Positions 7,301-15,325 of a stretch of 44,927 bases of DNA are shown piece by piece. The translations under genes were made by a program, and so were the position numbers. Numbering within the stretch: position 1 is the stretch's first letter; every line of letters starts with the position of its first letter. The notes under the pieces were generated by a model, which did no database searches, had not been told where the DNA came from, and saw only the letters and a list, made by a program, of their open reading frames with translations. This DNA comes from Akkermansiaceae bacterium (lineage in GTDB: Bacteria; Verrucomicrobiota; Verrucomicrobiia; Verrucomicrobiales; Akkermansiaceae): NCBI GenBank assembly GCA_947491475.1, contig CANLKN010000021.1:1-44927 (forward strand), given 5' to 3'.

Positions 7301-10300
7301 ATGAGGATGAAGATTACGAATGACGCGACGATCCGTGGCTGCGCGGCACGCTGGCTCCACCCGCTTCTTTCCGCATGGGTCTCTGCGGTCATTTTCAGCA
7401 GTTCATTCGTGGCGGCCGCACCTTCGCTTTTGAGCGAGGAGTTTGCGACACCACCGATGAAGGCGCGCCCGTGGACATTCTGGTGGTTCCAAGGTGGATA
7501 CGGCAACAAGGACGGCATGGCCAAGGATATGGCCGCCATGCGCGAGAAGGGCATCGGCGGAGTGCTGCACATGCAGACCAACAACACAACCGGCCTGCCA
7601 CTGCCTTCAGAGCCCCAGATGCTCGGACCCGAGTGGGCCGATTGGTTCGGCGAGGCCGCCCGGCTTGCGCAGAGCGCCGGCATGACCTTCAGCGCAAGCA
7701 TTGTGGATGGCTGGGCGTTTGGCGGCAATTGGGTGGGCAAGGAGGATGCGGCCAAAATGCTGGTATGTTCCGAACTGCAAGTCGATGGCTCCACCGACAT
7801 GAGCCAAGCCCTGCCGATGCCATTCAACAGGCTCGGCGTTTACCACGATGTGGCCGTGATCGCCTTCCCGGAGCGGCCGACCCGCGCGCTGACACCGGCA
7901 TCCGCCATCGGCAGCCATACCGACAAGGGCTATTGCGACGAGGAAAACTGGCCGGCCATCCATGCTGCGGACAACGACCCGGACACTTTCTGGCGAACCT
8001 CCAGCGCACCAAGCGCCGCCAGCCCCGTTTGGATCCAGCATGCCTATTCACAGCCGCTGAACGCCGTGGCGGTTTACCTGAAAGGCATGCCCGGCGGTGG
8101 CCTTCGTGAAGGTGAGCTTCAGGTGTCTGAAGACGGCAGGAATTTCCGGCCGGTCACAAAAATCAGCATGGAGCCGGGAGAGGAAAAGCAGGTTGCCATT
8201 CCCGATACACACGGCCGCCATTTCAGGCTGTGGATCACATCGGCCCATTGCCAGGATGTCAGGCTGGCGGAGTTCCAACTGCTCCGGCAGGGCGATCAAC
8301 CGATCGTGCGCCAGGGCATCAAATGCTGGGATTACAAGTCGGGCAACCGCGGCATCTGGAATTACAAGTCAAAGAACGGCGGCGTTGTGATCAGTGTCGC
8401 GATGGATGATGTGAATCCGTTTCACCAACAATATGACTTGCAGAGCAGCGAGGTGATCGACCTCAGCAAATTCCTGCGGGCTGATGGCCGATTGGATTGG
8501 AAGGCACCCTCCGGACGCTGGACCATCATGCGCTTCGGCTGGACGACCATCGGACAGCACGCGCGCATGTCGTCCGGCGGCGGCTACGAGGTGGATGTCC
8601 TGAGCACCAAAGGTGCCGACCTGATGTTCGACAACGCGGCGGTTGGTATGTTGAAGGCCACCGCAAAGACGGCGCCGGGTGCGATGAAAGTCTTTCACAC
8701 CGATAGCTGGGAAATCGGAGCCGATGTGCAAGGCCAGCAACCCACCTGGACACCGGACTTCCGGGAGCAGTTCCGGAAGCGCCGGGGCTACGACCTGCTC
8801 CCGCTGCTTCCTGCGATGGCGAGGCGCATCGTGGATGACAGTGAGACCACGGAGAGGTTCCTGACCGACTATCGCGCCACCATTGCCGATCTGATTGCGG
8901 ACTACTATGGGCAACTCCAACACCGGGCGCACCAAACCCAAACCATGCTGAATCCGGAATCGGGATACGGCAGCTATCCAACGCCGCATCTCGACGGGCT
9001 TAAAGTTTTCGGACGCGCCGATCTGCCAATGGCGGAAATCTCACACAATGACACGGTGGAGAATTTCTCCAGCGCCATCACATCCGGTGCCATTCCCAGT
9101 TCGTTCTCGACCTGCGACGTGCTGCGCACCGCAGCTTCCGGCGCGCGCATCTACGGCCGCCAGATCGTGCAGGCGGAAACCTTGACTTATCATCCCTGGC
9201 TGGGGCAGGTCACCGCTCCCGACCGATACCGGAAGACACTCAATTACTGCTTTGCCAATGGCTTGAACTCCGCGGTGATCCACAAGTATGTGCACCAGCC
9301 GTTTGAATACAAACCGGGGCTCGAAGACTACGGAATCTTCAGCCGTCACCATACATGGTGGCCGATGGCCGAGGGCTTGTTGGGATACATCGGGCGCTGC
9401 CAGTATCTTCTGCAGCAAGTGCGCTTTGTGGCGGATATAGCCTACTTTGTGGGCGAAGGTTCTTCCCGCTACGTGACCGGCAAGGCATATCTTGATCCGT
9501 CTTTGCCGCCGGGATGCGACTATGACGGAATGAATGCCGAAGTGTTGCTGACCCGCCTGTCCGTCAGGGAAGGCCGGTGGTCGCTGCCGGACGGACTGGG
9601 CTACCGGTATCTTGTGCTCTCCCAACCCCACAGCTCGACCATGAGCGCCGAGGTGTTGGAGAAGATCTCCCAACTGGTGAAAGCAGGCGGCACCCTCATC
9701 GGCAAGCCGCCCACACGAACTCCAGGCCTGGCAAACCGGGATGCTGCCGACGCGGAACTCAAGGCAATGGCGAATAACCTATGGGGTGATGGCAACTCAC
9801 CTAATGGGATTCATGCCGTGGGCAAAGGCCGCGTGGTTTGTGGCTTCTCCATCGAGGAGTTGATGCAGCAGGACAATCTGGTCCCTGACATGGTGGCCAC
9901 CGTCGTCCCGCCAGACGGCAGTCCCACGGGCTCATCCGGTCCGGCCGAATCAGTCAGCCTCGACTGGATTCATCGGCAAACGAAGGATACAGACATCTAT
10001 TTCGTGGCCAACCCGTCTAACAAGCCGCTGGATTTGCAACTCGCCCTGCGCGTGACCGGCAAGGTGCCGGAACTTTTCGATCCGCTCACAGGAAAGGCCG
10101 GCGTGCTTCCGAATTACTCGATCCAATCAGAGCGGACGATCATTCCCATGCGTTTCGAGGCATACCAGGGATTGTTCATCGTCTTCAGTCAAAAGGCACC
10201 CATACAGGCCACTGCCAAAGCTGAACCGAACTTTCCCGATTTCAAACCGATCCTTGAAATCAAAGGCCCGTGGACCGTTCAGTTCGATCCCGCCTGGGTA

Positions 10301-10762
10301 GCGCCAGCACTGGGAGCCACAGGCGACTTGGCAAAAGGCCTGGTGGTGTTCGACCAACTCACCGACTGGACTCAACGTGCTGAACCCGGTTTGAAATACT
10401 ACTCCGGCATCGCCACCTACAGCACCAGCTTCAACCTGCCTGACGGACTGGCACCGGAAGTGATGTCGAAGCTGCGGCTCAGCCTCGGCGTGGTGAAGAA
10501 CATCGCCCGCGTGCGTTTGAACGGCAAAGACCAGGGCGTGACGTGGTGCGAGCCGTGGCAGGCGGATCTTGGCACGGCCTGCAAACCCGGCACCAACCAA
10601 CTGGAAATCGAGGTCGCAAACCTGTGGACCAACCGCGTGATCGGCGATGCCAGCCTGCCTCAGGACCAGCGCTTGACCAAATCCAACTTCCAGTTGAGTG
10701 CGGAAACACCGCTGTATTCATCGGGATTGTTGGGGCCGGTGCGGATACTGGCAGAGGAATAA
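7301..10762 (+). CDS. GH106-like alpha-L-rhamnosidase, secreted
   Basis: The start at 7301 is chosen because the element-to-ATG spacing and first codons (ATGAGGATGAAG) match three other genes here. The protein has 1153 residues. The signal peptide is about residues 17-40 (ending FVAAA). The GH106 core begins with RPWTFWWFQGGYGNKDGMAK and contains FHTDSWEIGAD (about 464-474) and LNPESGYGSYPTPHLDG (about 550). Their Glu residues are good candidates for the catalytic pair of this inverting calcium-dependent family. A discoidin-like (F5/8 C) domain is inserted at about 215-325 (DTFWRTSS, LQVSEDGRNFRPV, RHFRLWITS). A galactose-binding-like sandwich ends the protein (ARVRLNGKDQGVTWCEPWQ). It would release terminal L-rhamnose from a polysaccharide outside the cytoplasm. 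It is probably a single-gene unit. Confidence 0.8.
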   Translation: MRMKITNDATIRGCAARWLHPLLSAWVSAVIFSSSFVAAAPSLLSEEFATPPMKARPWTFWWFQGGYGNKDGMAKDMAAMREKGIGGVLHMQTNNTTGLPLPSEPQMLGPEWADWFGEAARLAQSAGMTFSASIVDGWAFGGNWVGKEDAAKMLVCSELQVDGSTDMSQALPMPFNRLGVYHDVAVIAFPERPTRALTPASAIGSHTDKGYCDEENWPAIHAADNDPDTFWRTSSAPSAASPVWIQHAYSQPLNAVAVYLKGMPGGGLREGELQVSEDGRNFRPVTKISMEPGEEKQVAIPDTHGRHFRLWITSAHCQDVRLAEFQLLRQGDQPIVRQGIKCWDYKSGNRGIWNYKSKNGGVVISVAMDDVNPFHQQYDLQSSEVIDLSKFLRADGRLDWKAPSGRWTIMRFGWTTIGQHARMSSGGGYEVDVLSTKGADLMFDNAAVGMLKATAKTAPGAMKVFHTDSWEIGADVQGQQPTWTPDFREQFRKRRGYDLLPLLPAMARRIVDDSETTERFLTDYRATIADLIADYYGQLQHRAHQTQTMLNPESGYGSYPTPHLDGLKVFGRADLPMAEISHNDTVENFSSAITSGAIPSSFSTCDVLRTAASGARIYGRQIVQAETLTYHPWLGQVTAPDRYRKTLNYCFANGLNSAVIHKYVHQPFEYKPGLEDYGIFSRHHTWWPMAEGLLGYIGRCQYLLQQVRFVADIAYFVGEGSSRYVTGKAYLDPSLPPGCDYDGMNAEVLLTRLSVREGRWSLPDGLGYRYLVLSQPHSSTMSAEVLEKISQLVKAGGTLIGKPPTRTPGLANRDAADAELKAMANNLWGDGNSPNGIHAVGKGRVVCGFSIEELMQQDNLVPDMVATVVPPDGSPTGSSGPAESVSLDWIHRQTKDTDIYFVANPSNKPLDLQLALRVTGKVPELFDPLTGKAGVLPNYSIQSERTIIPMRFEAYQGLFIVFSQKAPIQATAKAEPNFPDFKPILEIKGPWTVQFDPAWVAPALGATGDLAKGLVVFDQLTDWTQRAEPGLKYYSGIATYSTSFNLPDGLAPEVMSKLRLSLGVVKNIARVRLNGKDQGVTWCEPWQADLGTACKPGTNQLEIEVANLWTNRVIGDASLPQDQRLTKSNFQLSAETPLYSSGLLGPVRILAEE

Positions 10763-10807
10763 AGCACCTCCCGTCGCTGGGATTAGACTCACAAATTCAC
10801 CCTTAAC

Positions 10808-10830
10808 AGCACAAATCGTCTGTAAGAATC
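10808..10830 (+). promoter_or_regulatory. Shared upstream element, copy 2 (before beta-helix gene 1)
   Basis: AGCACAAATCGTCTGTAAGA plus three bases begins 56 nt before the ATG at 10864. It is preceded by TCACAAATTCACCCTTAAC, nearly the same flank as copy 1, and further upstream by the CCTCCCGTCG string also found before copy 3. Confidence 0.65.
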
Positions 10831-10863
10831 AGGCGGTTTTCATAAGTAGTATCCAGACCACTT

Positions 10864-12915
10864 ATGAAAATGATGAGAACAACGAATGACAGAGCGAACC
10901 GCGATGGCGGATGCCTGGGACGCCGAAGCCTTTTCGGACTTCTCTCCATGGTCGCGGCGGGCGCTCTCGGCGTGGCGAATAGCAACGCCCAACAGGCGGG
11001 CACCAAGCCGGAGCACCACAGCGACGCGCATCTCCAGCGGGTCTTGAACTGGACTGACGCCGAACACCAGGCCGCCTCGGAGGCGGCGCGAAAACTGCAG
11101 GCGGATCTCGACGCCGCGATTGCCGCGAAGGCTCAATCTTTCCGCATTCCACCCGGCGATTACACCGAATGGATGGCTCCGGGACAACCCGGGCACCGCT
11201 GCATCCTCAGTGTCATGGGAGCGGAGAACATGCACATCGACGCCACCGGAGTGACCTTCTGGACCACCGGAGACCAACGCGCATGCGCTGCGGTGTTTGA
11301 CGGCTGCAAGAACGTGACGGTGAGCGGCCTCACCACCGACATGATCAAATCTCCATTTGTCCAGGGAGTCGTCTCGCAGATCATCCCCGACGGATGTTCT
11401 CCTGGAAACGACAAGATCATCATCGATCTCGAAAAAGGATTCTCAACCATCCCAGGTGGCGTCGGCCGCACCTGGCACATGCGCCGCGATGGCAGCGTGA
11501 CGGCCTACCCCGGAAAACTCAATCCGATCCATGACAGCAGCTTGCCCCCCGGCAAGGCGGCGTGGATTTATCGCGGGAAGTCCGCGGGGGACGTTGAGAT
11601 CGGCGACCGCCTCTCCTTTCACCACATGAACGGCAGCGGCGGAGTGGTGATGATCAACTGCGGCGGCATGAATTTCACGGATTTGACGGTCTTTTCGTGC
11701 GGCTCATTCTGTGTCTGGGAAATGGGTGAGCGCTCGCCGGGAGGAAATACCTACACGCGGATGCGGATCATCCCGCGCCCCGGCTCCACCCGGATCGGGG
11801 TGGGTGCGACCGACGGGTTTCATTCCTACAACCAGCACAAAGGGCCGACGCTCATCGACTGTGAGATTGCGCGAACTCACGATGACGGCATCAACATCCA
11901 CGGCCACATCAATGTGGTGGTCGATGTGCTGCCCGACGGGCGTCATGTCCTGGCGAGCATCCACGCTCGGGATTATGACATCGGCACCGAGTTGATCCTG
12001 CGCCAGGCACCGGCCATGAAGCCGCTGGGCGCGGCGAAGGTGACTGCTTGGGAGCCGTTTGACAAAGCCGAGGGGCTCAAGCTCTACGAGCGGATGCGCG
12101 AGCGCTACAAGCAGGAGTTCGGCACCCCCATCCGCGACGTGATCGTGCCTGAGTTCAATGTGGTCTCCTTTGACCGCCCCACGGAGCTCGCGGAACTCGA
12201 TATCGCCATCTCCCAGGAATACTGCGGGCGGGGAGCCCGGATCACCAATCTGTTTGTCCACGATGGCTGCAACCGCGGGGTCTTTGTCTTGGGTCCCGAT
12301 TCCATCATCGAAAACAGCCGCTTTGAAAATATCAGCTTCGGCGGTCTCGGTCTCGCCACCGATGTGACCGAGTTCCTTTCCGGCGGCATTCCGAACAACA
12401 CAAAAATCCTGGGAAACACGTTTGTGAACTGCGGAACGCAAAACTTCGGCGGTGAGTTTGCCGACGGCGTGATCTGGGCGATGTGGGGCGCTATCTCGCT
12501 CTCGCCCTGCCTGCCGCCGTTCCATCAGGAAGCCTTCCTGCACCTCACTCCCCACATCCTTTACGAAAACATCGAGATCCGCGGCAACCGGATCATCGAC
12601 ACCCAGGGCCTGCCGATCTTCATCGGCAACAGCCGCGGCGTGACCGTCGCCGACAACGTGATCATCAGGCCGTTTCAGGCAACACCCGAAAAGCTGCGCT
12701 TCCTCGATCTGACCCGGCCCGGCGTGATCGAGCAAAAATTCGCCCCGCCGGTGCCAGCGGAGCTGCTGCCCGTGCTGCGCGAGCCGTTTTACGGGATCTT
12801 CATTTCCGCCAGCGATGAGGTCACCCTCACCGGAAACCGTGTAGAGGAAGCGCCGCCGTTCTTCAAGGGCCTGCTCGGCGTCGGGCCATGGAACGGAAAG
12901 ATCCACGTCCCATGA
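10864..12915 (+). CDS. Secreted right-handed parallel beta-helix protein (polysaccharide lyase/hydrolase fold), copy 1
   Basis: The 683-residue protein starts at an ATG whose first codons align with GH106 (TTND/KITND). A twin-arginine-like signal follows (CLGRRSLFGLLSMVAAGALG, about 19-38), suggesting Tat export. The body is a run of short beta-helix coils rich in Asn/Gly turns, e.g. NMHIDATGVTFW, GCKNVTVSGLTTDM, THDDGINIHGHINVVVDV, ENIEIRGNRIIDTQGLPIFI, NSRGVTVADNVIIR and DEVTLTGNRVEEAP. It resembles pectate-lyase/GH28/GH110-type folds, but no catalytic set can be assigned with certainty. It is closely related, also at the DNA level, to the gene at 30346. It heads a unit with the sialidase-fold gene. 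Confidence 0.78.
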   Translation: MKMMRTTNDRANRDGGCLGRRSLFGLLSMVAAGALGVANSNAQQAGTKPEHHSDAHLQRVLNWTDAEHQAASEAARKLQADLDAAIAAKAQSFRIPPGDYTEWMAPGQPGHRCILSVMGAENMHIDATGVTFWTTGDQRACAAVFDGCKNVTVSGLTTDMIKSPFVQGVVSQIIPDGCSPGNDKIIIDLEKGFSTIPGGVGRTWHMRRDGSVTAYPGKLNPIHDSSLPPGKAAWIYRGKSAGDVEIGDRLSFHHMNGSGGVVMINCGGMNFTDLTVFSCGSFCVWEMGERSPGGNTYTRMRIIPRPGSTRIGVGATDGFHSYNQHKGPTLIDCEIARTHDDGINIHGHINVVVDVLPDGRHVLASIHARDYDIGTELILRQAPAMKPLGAAKVTAWEPFDKAEGLKLYERMRERYKQEFGTPIRDVIVPEFNVVSFDRPTELAELDIAISQEYCGRGARITNLFVHDGCNRGVFVLGPDSIIENSRFENISFGGLGLATDVTEFLSGGIPNNTKILGNTFVNCGTQNFGGEFADGVIWAMWGAISLSPCLPPFHQEAFLHLTPHILYENIEIRGNRIIDTQGLPIFIGNSRGVTVADNVIIRPFQATPEKLRFLDLTRPGVIEQKFAPPVPAELLPVLREPFYGIFISASDEVTLTGNRVEEAPPFFKGLLGVGPWNGKIHVP

Positions 12916-13057
12916 TAACATTGCTCAAAATTCTACCCATCCTCTTCCTTGTGCCATCACACTTATGAAAACATCACCCCCCATTTCCCCGCCCTCCGGT
13001 CCGGCTCAATGGCTCTTTCAGGGCCCTTCCGCCAAAAGCAAACTTCTAGCAAACGAT

Positions 13058-14767
13058 ATGAAAAAAGCAACCAAGACAGTCATTGTGGCACTCGGATTAC
13101 TCATGGGAGGCCTCGCACAGGCAAAAGTTTTCGACGATTTTTCGTCGGGTAATTTGATGGATAACTGGTCTACCACCTCGACGGACACCGGCTTGAAGTG
13201 GACGATCGAAGATGGCGTGCTGGCCTTCAGTTCCGCTAGTGCGCACCCCGGAACGGCGACCTATGTTTCGCGCAAGCAGGATTTCAAGCTGGTGGGCACG
13301 CCGGAGAAACCGCTGGTGGTGTTTATCGAATTGCCTGAGACGTTTTTCTCCAAGCAAGCGCTGAATACCGGGCAGCATGAAGCCTTCACCTTTGGCGTCC
13401 GCGACAGCGAGGAACAGTCCATGGCGGGCACCATCAACTTTACCGCCACCGAGGCGGGCCTGAGCGGGAATATTATCCTCTCGGTCACGGGTGCTTCCCC
13501 GGCTGTGAACTGGAGTTTTTCACCGATGCATGCGGGTGACAAGCTGCTGCTGACATGGGATGGTTCGGTTGTGCGCTTCCTGCGCTTCGATGCCAGACTG
13601 GAAGCGGTGCATGATCTGACCCTCCCGGTGCGCACGCCGGAGGGCTTCCGGTTTGCCAATGATACCGGTGCTTTATTCATGACATATGCCTCACGGCAGG
13701 GCACTCCGGCGGGGGATGGCCGCGTTGCGCTGGCTGCCATTGGGGTTGCCCATGGCGCATCCTTTGCCACCAACAATCCCCGCTCGGCTGATGGAACTCT
13801 GGAGCTGCTTGAGGTGCGGAAGATATGGAACGAGGCGCCGCATAATGGCTTTACCGGACTGGCCCGTTTTAACGATCAATGGTTTGTCTCGTTTCGTGAG
13901 GGCGAGAAGCACGAGTATCATCCCTCCGGGCAGTTGAGGATCATCCGCTCGCGCGACGAAGGCCAGACCTGGGAGACGGTCGCCCTCAAAAAGTGGGACG
14001 GCGGCGATGTGCCCGAGGCGGGGCTGTCCATCACTGCTAACGGTGAGTTGATGGTGACGGGTCTTGTCAATGTTGGCGGAAACCGCTTTCAGTCCACCAC
14101 CTGGTTGTCGGCGGATGGCGAAAACTGGCGCGGACCGTTTGTGGATGAGGAAAACAATCCCACCTGGCGCTGGCGGACCGAATGGCATGAGGGCTACGGC
14201 TACAGCGTGGCTTACTCGGGCATCCATCAACCAAAGGTCGCCCTGTATCGCACCGCCGATGGCAAAAGCTGGGAACTGGTGAGTAAGGACATGGGTCCGC
14301 CAACGAGTGACTGGCAGACCGAAGCCCATGTGGTCTTTGCCAATGACGGCACCGGGTATTGTTTGCTGCGGCAGGACTGTGGGGCTGGGAATGACACGCG
14401 CAATACCCCCACTGGCTACATCGGCACCGCTGCTCCGCCCTATACGGAGTGGAGTTGGCAGCCCCTTGGTCGTCGCATAGGCGGGCCGTTCATTAAATTA
14501 CTGCCCGATGGCAGGTTGCTCAGTGTGATGCGCCTGCACGAATCCTTCACCGGTCACCAAACTGGCTATACCGCTCTGGTCTGGATTGACCCGGAAACCG
14601 GAAGCCTGACTGAAGCCCTGCGGCTGCCTTCCGGCGGCGGCGACACCAGCTACGCTGGCGTGGTGCTGCATGAGGGCGTTCTTTGGATCAGCTACTACTC
14701 GCGTCATGGCGGTAAAACGGAAATCTATCTGGCGAAAGTGGCACTTGGCGATGCGGCATCCAACTGA
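13058..14767 (+). CDS. Secreted sialidase-fold (BNR/Asp-box) protein
   Basis: The start is placed at 13058 (MKKATKTVIVALGLLMGGLA), which gives a clean signal peptide and 569 residues. The frame is open back to 12965, where a second CACTTATGAAAA-type start context looks like a leftover 5' end. Residues about 22-230 form a concanavalin-like beta-sandwich (VFDDFSSGNLMDNWST, then WTIEDGVLAFSS). From about 240 a six-bladed propeller follows, with Asp-box-like repeats SRDEGQTWETV, SADGENWRGP and TADGKSWELV, an FREGE segment and a C-terminal SYYSRHGGKTEIYLAKV. It probably cleaves or binds a terminal acidic or deoxy sugar. The sialidase Arg triad was not verified, so the substrate is open. Confidence 0.72.
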   Translation: MKKATKTVIVALGLLMGGLAQAKVFDDFSSGNLMDNWSTTSTDTGLKWTIEDGVLAFSSASAHPGTATYVSRKQDFKLVGTPEKPLVVFIELPETFFSKQALNTGQHEAFTFGVRDSEEQSMAGTINFTATEAGLSGNIILSVTGASPAVNWSFSPMHAGDKLLLTWDGSVVRFLRFDARLEAVHDLTLPVRTPEGFRFANDTGALFMTYASRQGTPAGDGRVALAAIGVAHGASFATNNPRSADGTLELLEVRKIWNEAPHNGFTGLARFNDQWFVSFREGEKHEYHPSGQLRIIRSRDEGQTWETVALKKWDGGDVPEAGLSITANGELMVTGLVNVGGNRFQSTTWLSADGENWRGPFVDEENNPTWRWRTEWHEGYGYSVAYSGIHQPKVALYRTADGKSWELVSKDMGPPTSDWQTEAHVVFANDGTGYCLLRQDCGAGNDTRNTPTGYIGTAAPPYTEWSWQPLGRRIGGPFIKLLPDGRLLSVMRLHESFTGHQTGYTALVWIDPETGSLTEALRLPSGGGDTSYAGVVLHEGVLWISYYSRHGGKTEIYLAKVALGDAASN

Positions 14768-14936
14768 TGCGCCGGAAGTTGCGGCCAACTTGTGCAGCAA
14801 GCCCGGAGGTCCGGTTCCCGAGGGATGGCTGCCACATCTTGTGCGCGAGGCGCCATTCGACACGGGGGAAGTGCTGGTGAGGTGCGACACGATCAAGATG
14901 CTTGCCGATGCGACACATGGCCTACCGATTGATGTC
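14768..14936 (+). other. Unrecognised non-coding or relic stretch after the sialidase-fold gene
   Basis: Between the sialidase-fold stop and the beta-helix remnant there is an open plus frame with PGGPVPEGWLPHL and FDTGEVLVRCDTIKMLADAT. It could be the 3' end of another lost gene; no family is recognised and it has no plausible start of its own. Confidence 0.35.
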
Positions 14937-15110
14937 CATCTTGCAGTGCCAACTGAGCTGCCACCCCTCCTGCGCGAAGCATTCTACGGAATCTTCGTCT
15001 CCGCCAGTGAGGACGTGACCCTCACGGGCAACCGGGTGGAAGAGGCACCGGCCAACTTCAAGGGGCTGCTCGGCATCGGGCCATGGAACACGAACATCCG
15101 CGGGCAATGA
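14937..15110 (+). pseudogene. Orphan 3' end of a beta-helix gene
   Basis: The translation reads ELPPLLREAFYGIFVSASED, VTLTGNRVEEAPANFKGLLG and IGPWNTNIRGQ before a stop. This is the last ~55 residues of the beta-helix proteins at 10864 and 30346, with a different final heptapeptide from either. No gene body precedes it. It sits just upstream of the third promoter cassette. Confidence 0.85.
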
Positions 15111-15154
15111 ATGCCTCCCGTCGGCCTTCCGCCGGCCTCAAAAGAACCGTAAAT

Positions 15155-15177
15155 AGCACATATCGCCGGTAGAATCG
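15155..15177 (+). promoter_or_regulatory. Shared upstream element, copy 3 (before the GH116 operon)
   Basis: AGCACATATCGCCGGTAGAA plus three bases begins 53 nt before the ATG at 15208. The wider flank (CCTCCCGTCGG, CTCAAAAGAACCGTAAAT, then GCTAGCAT and ATGAGGAAT) matches copy 4 best. It presumably drives the long operon from 15208 to 30236. Confidence 0.65.
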
Positions 15178-15207
15178 GATGCGCCCTCCCGCTAGCATGG
15201 CGGCAGA

Positions 15208-15267
15208 ATGAGGAATAAAATATCGAGCAACGCAGCGGGCTGTGACGATGGCTGCTTGGGGCGCCGG
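15208..15267 (+). pseudogene. Orphan 5' end of a beta-helix gene (20 codons)
   Basis: After the shared element come 20 codons beginning MRNKISS and ending GCDDGCLGRR. These correspond to the N-terminus of the beta-helix protein at 10864 (ending NRDGGCLGRR). The similarity stops just where the Tat signal would continue. The frame runs on openly into the GH116-like gene, so a chimeric start here is possible. Confidence 0.65.
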
Positions 15268-15283
15268 ATCATGCAAGCCAAGC

Positions 15284-15325
15284 GGTCTGGGGGAGCGGGT
15301 GATCCAGGCGGCGAAAGCAAAATGA
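15284..15325 (+). pseudogene. Orphan 3' end of a GH116-like gene
   Basis: The bases encode GLGERVIQAAKAK and a stop, the C-terminal tail of the GH116-like proteins ending at 19305, 22483 and 27529, in a different frame from the downstream gene. Its TGA overlaps ATG 15322. Together with the 5' remnant at 15208 it marks a deletion junction. Confidence 0.8.
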
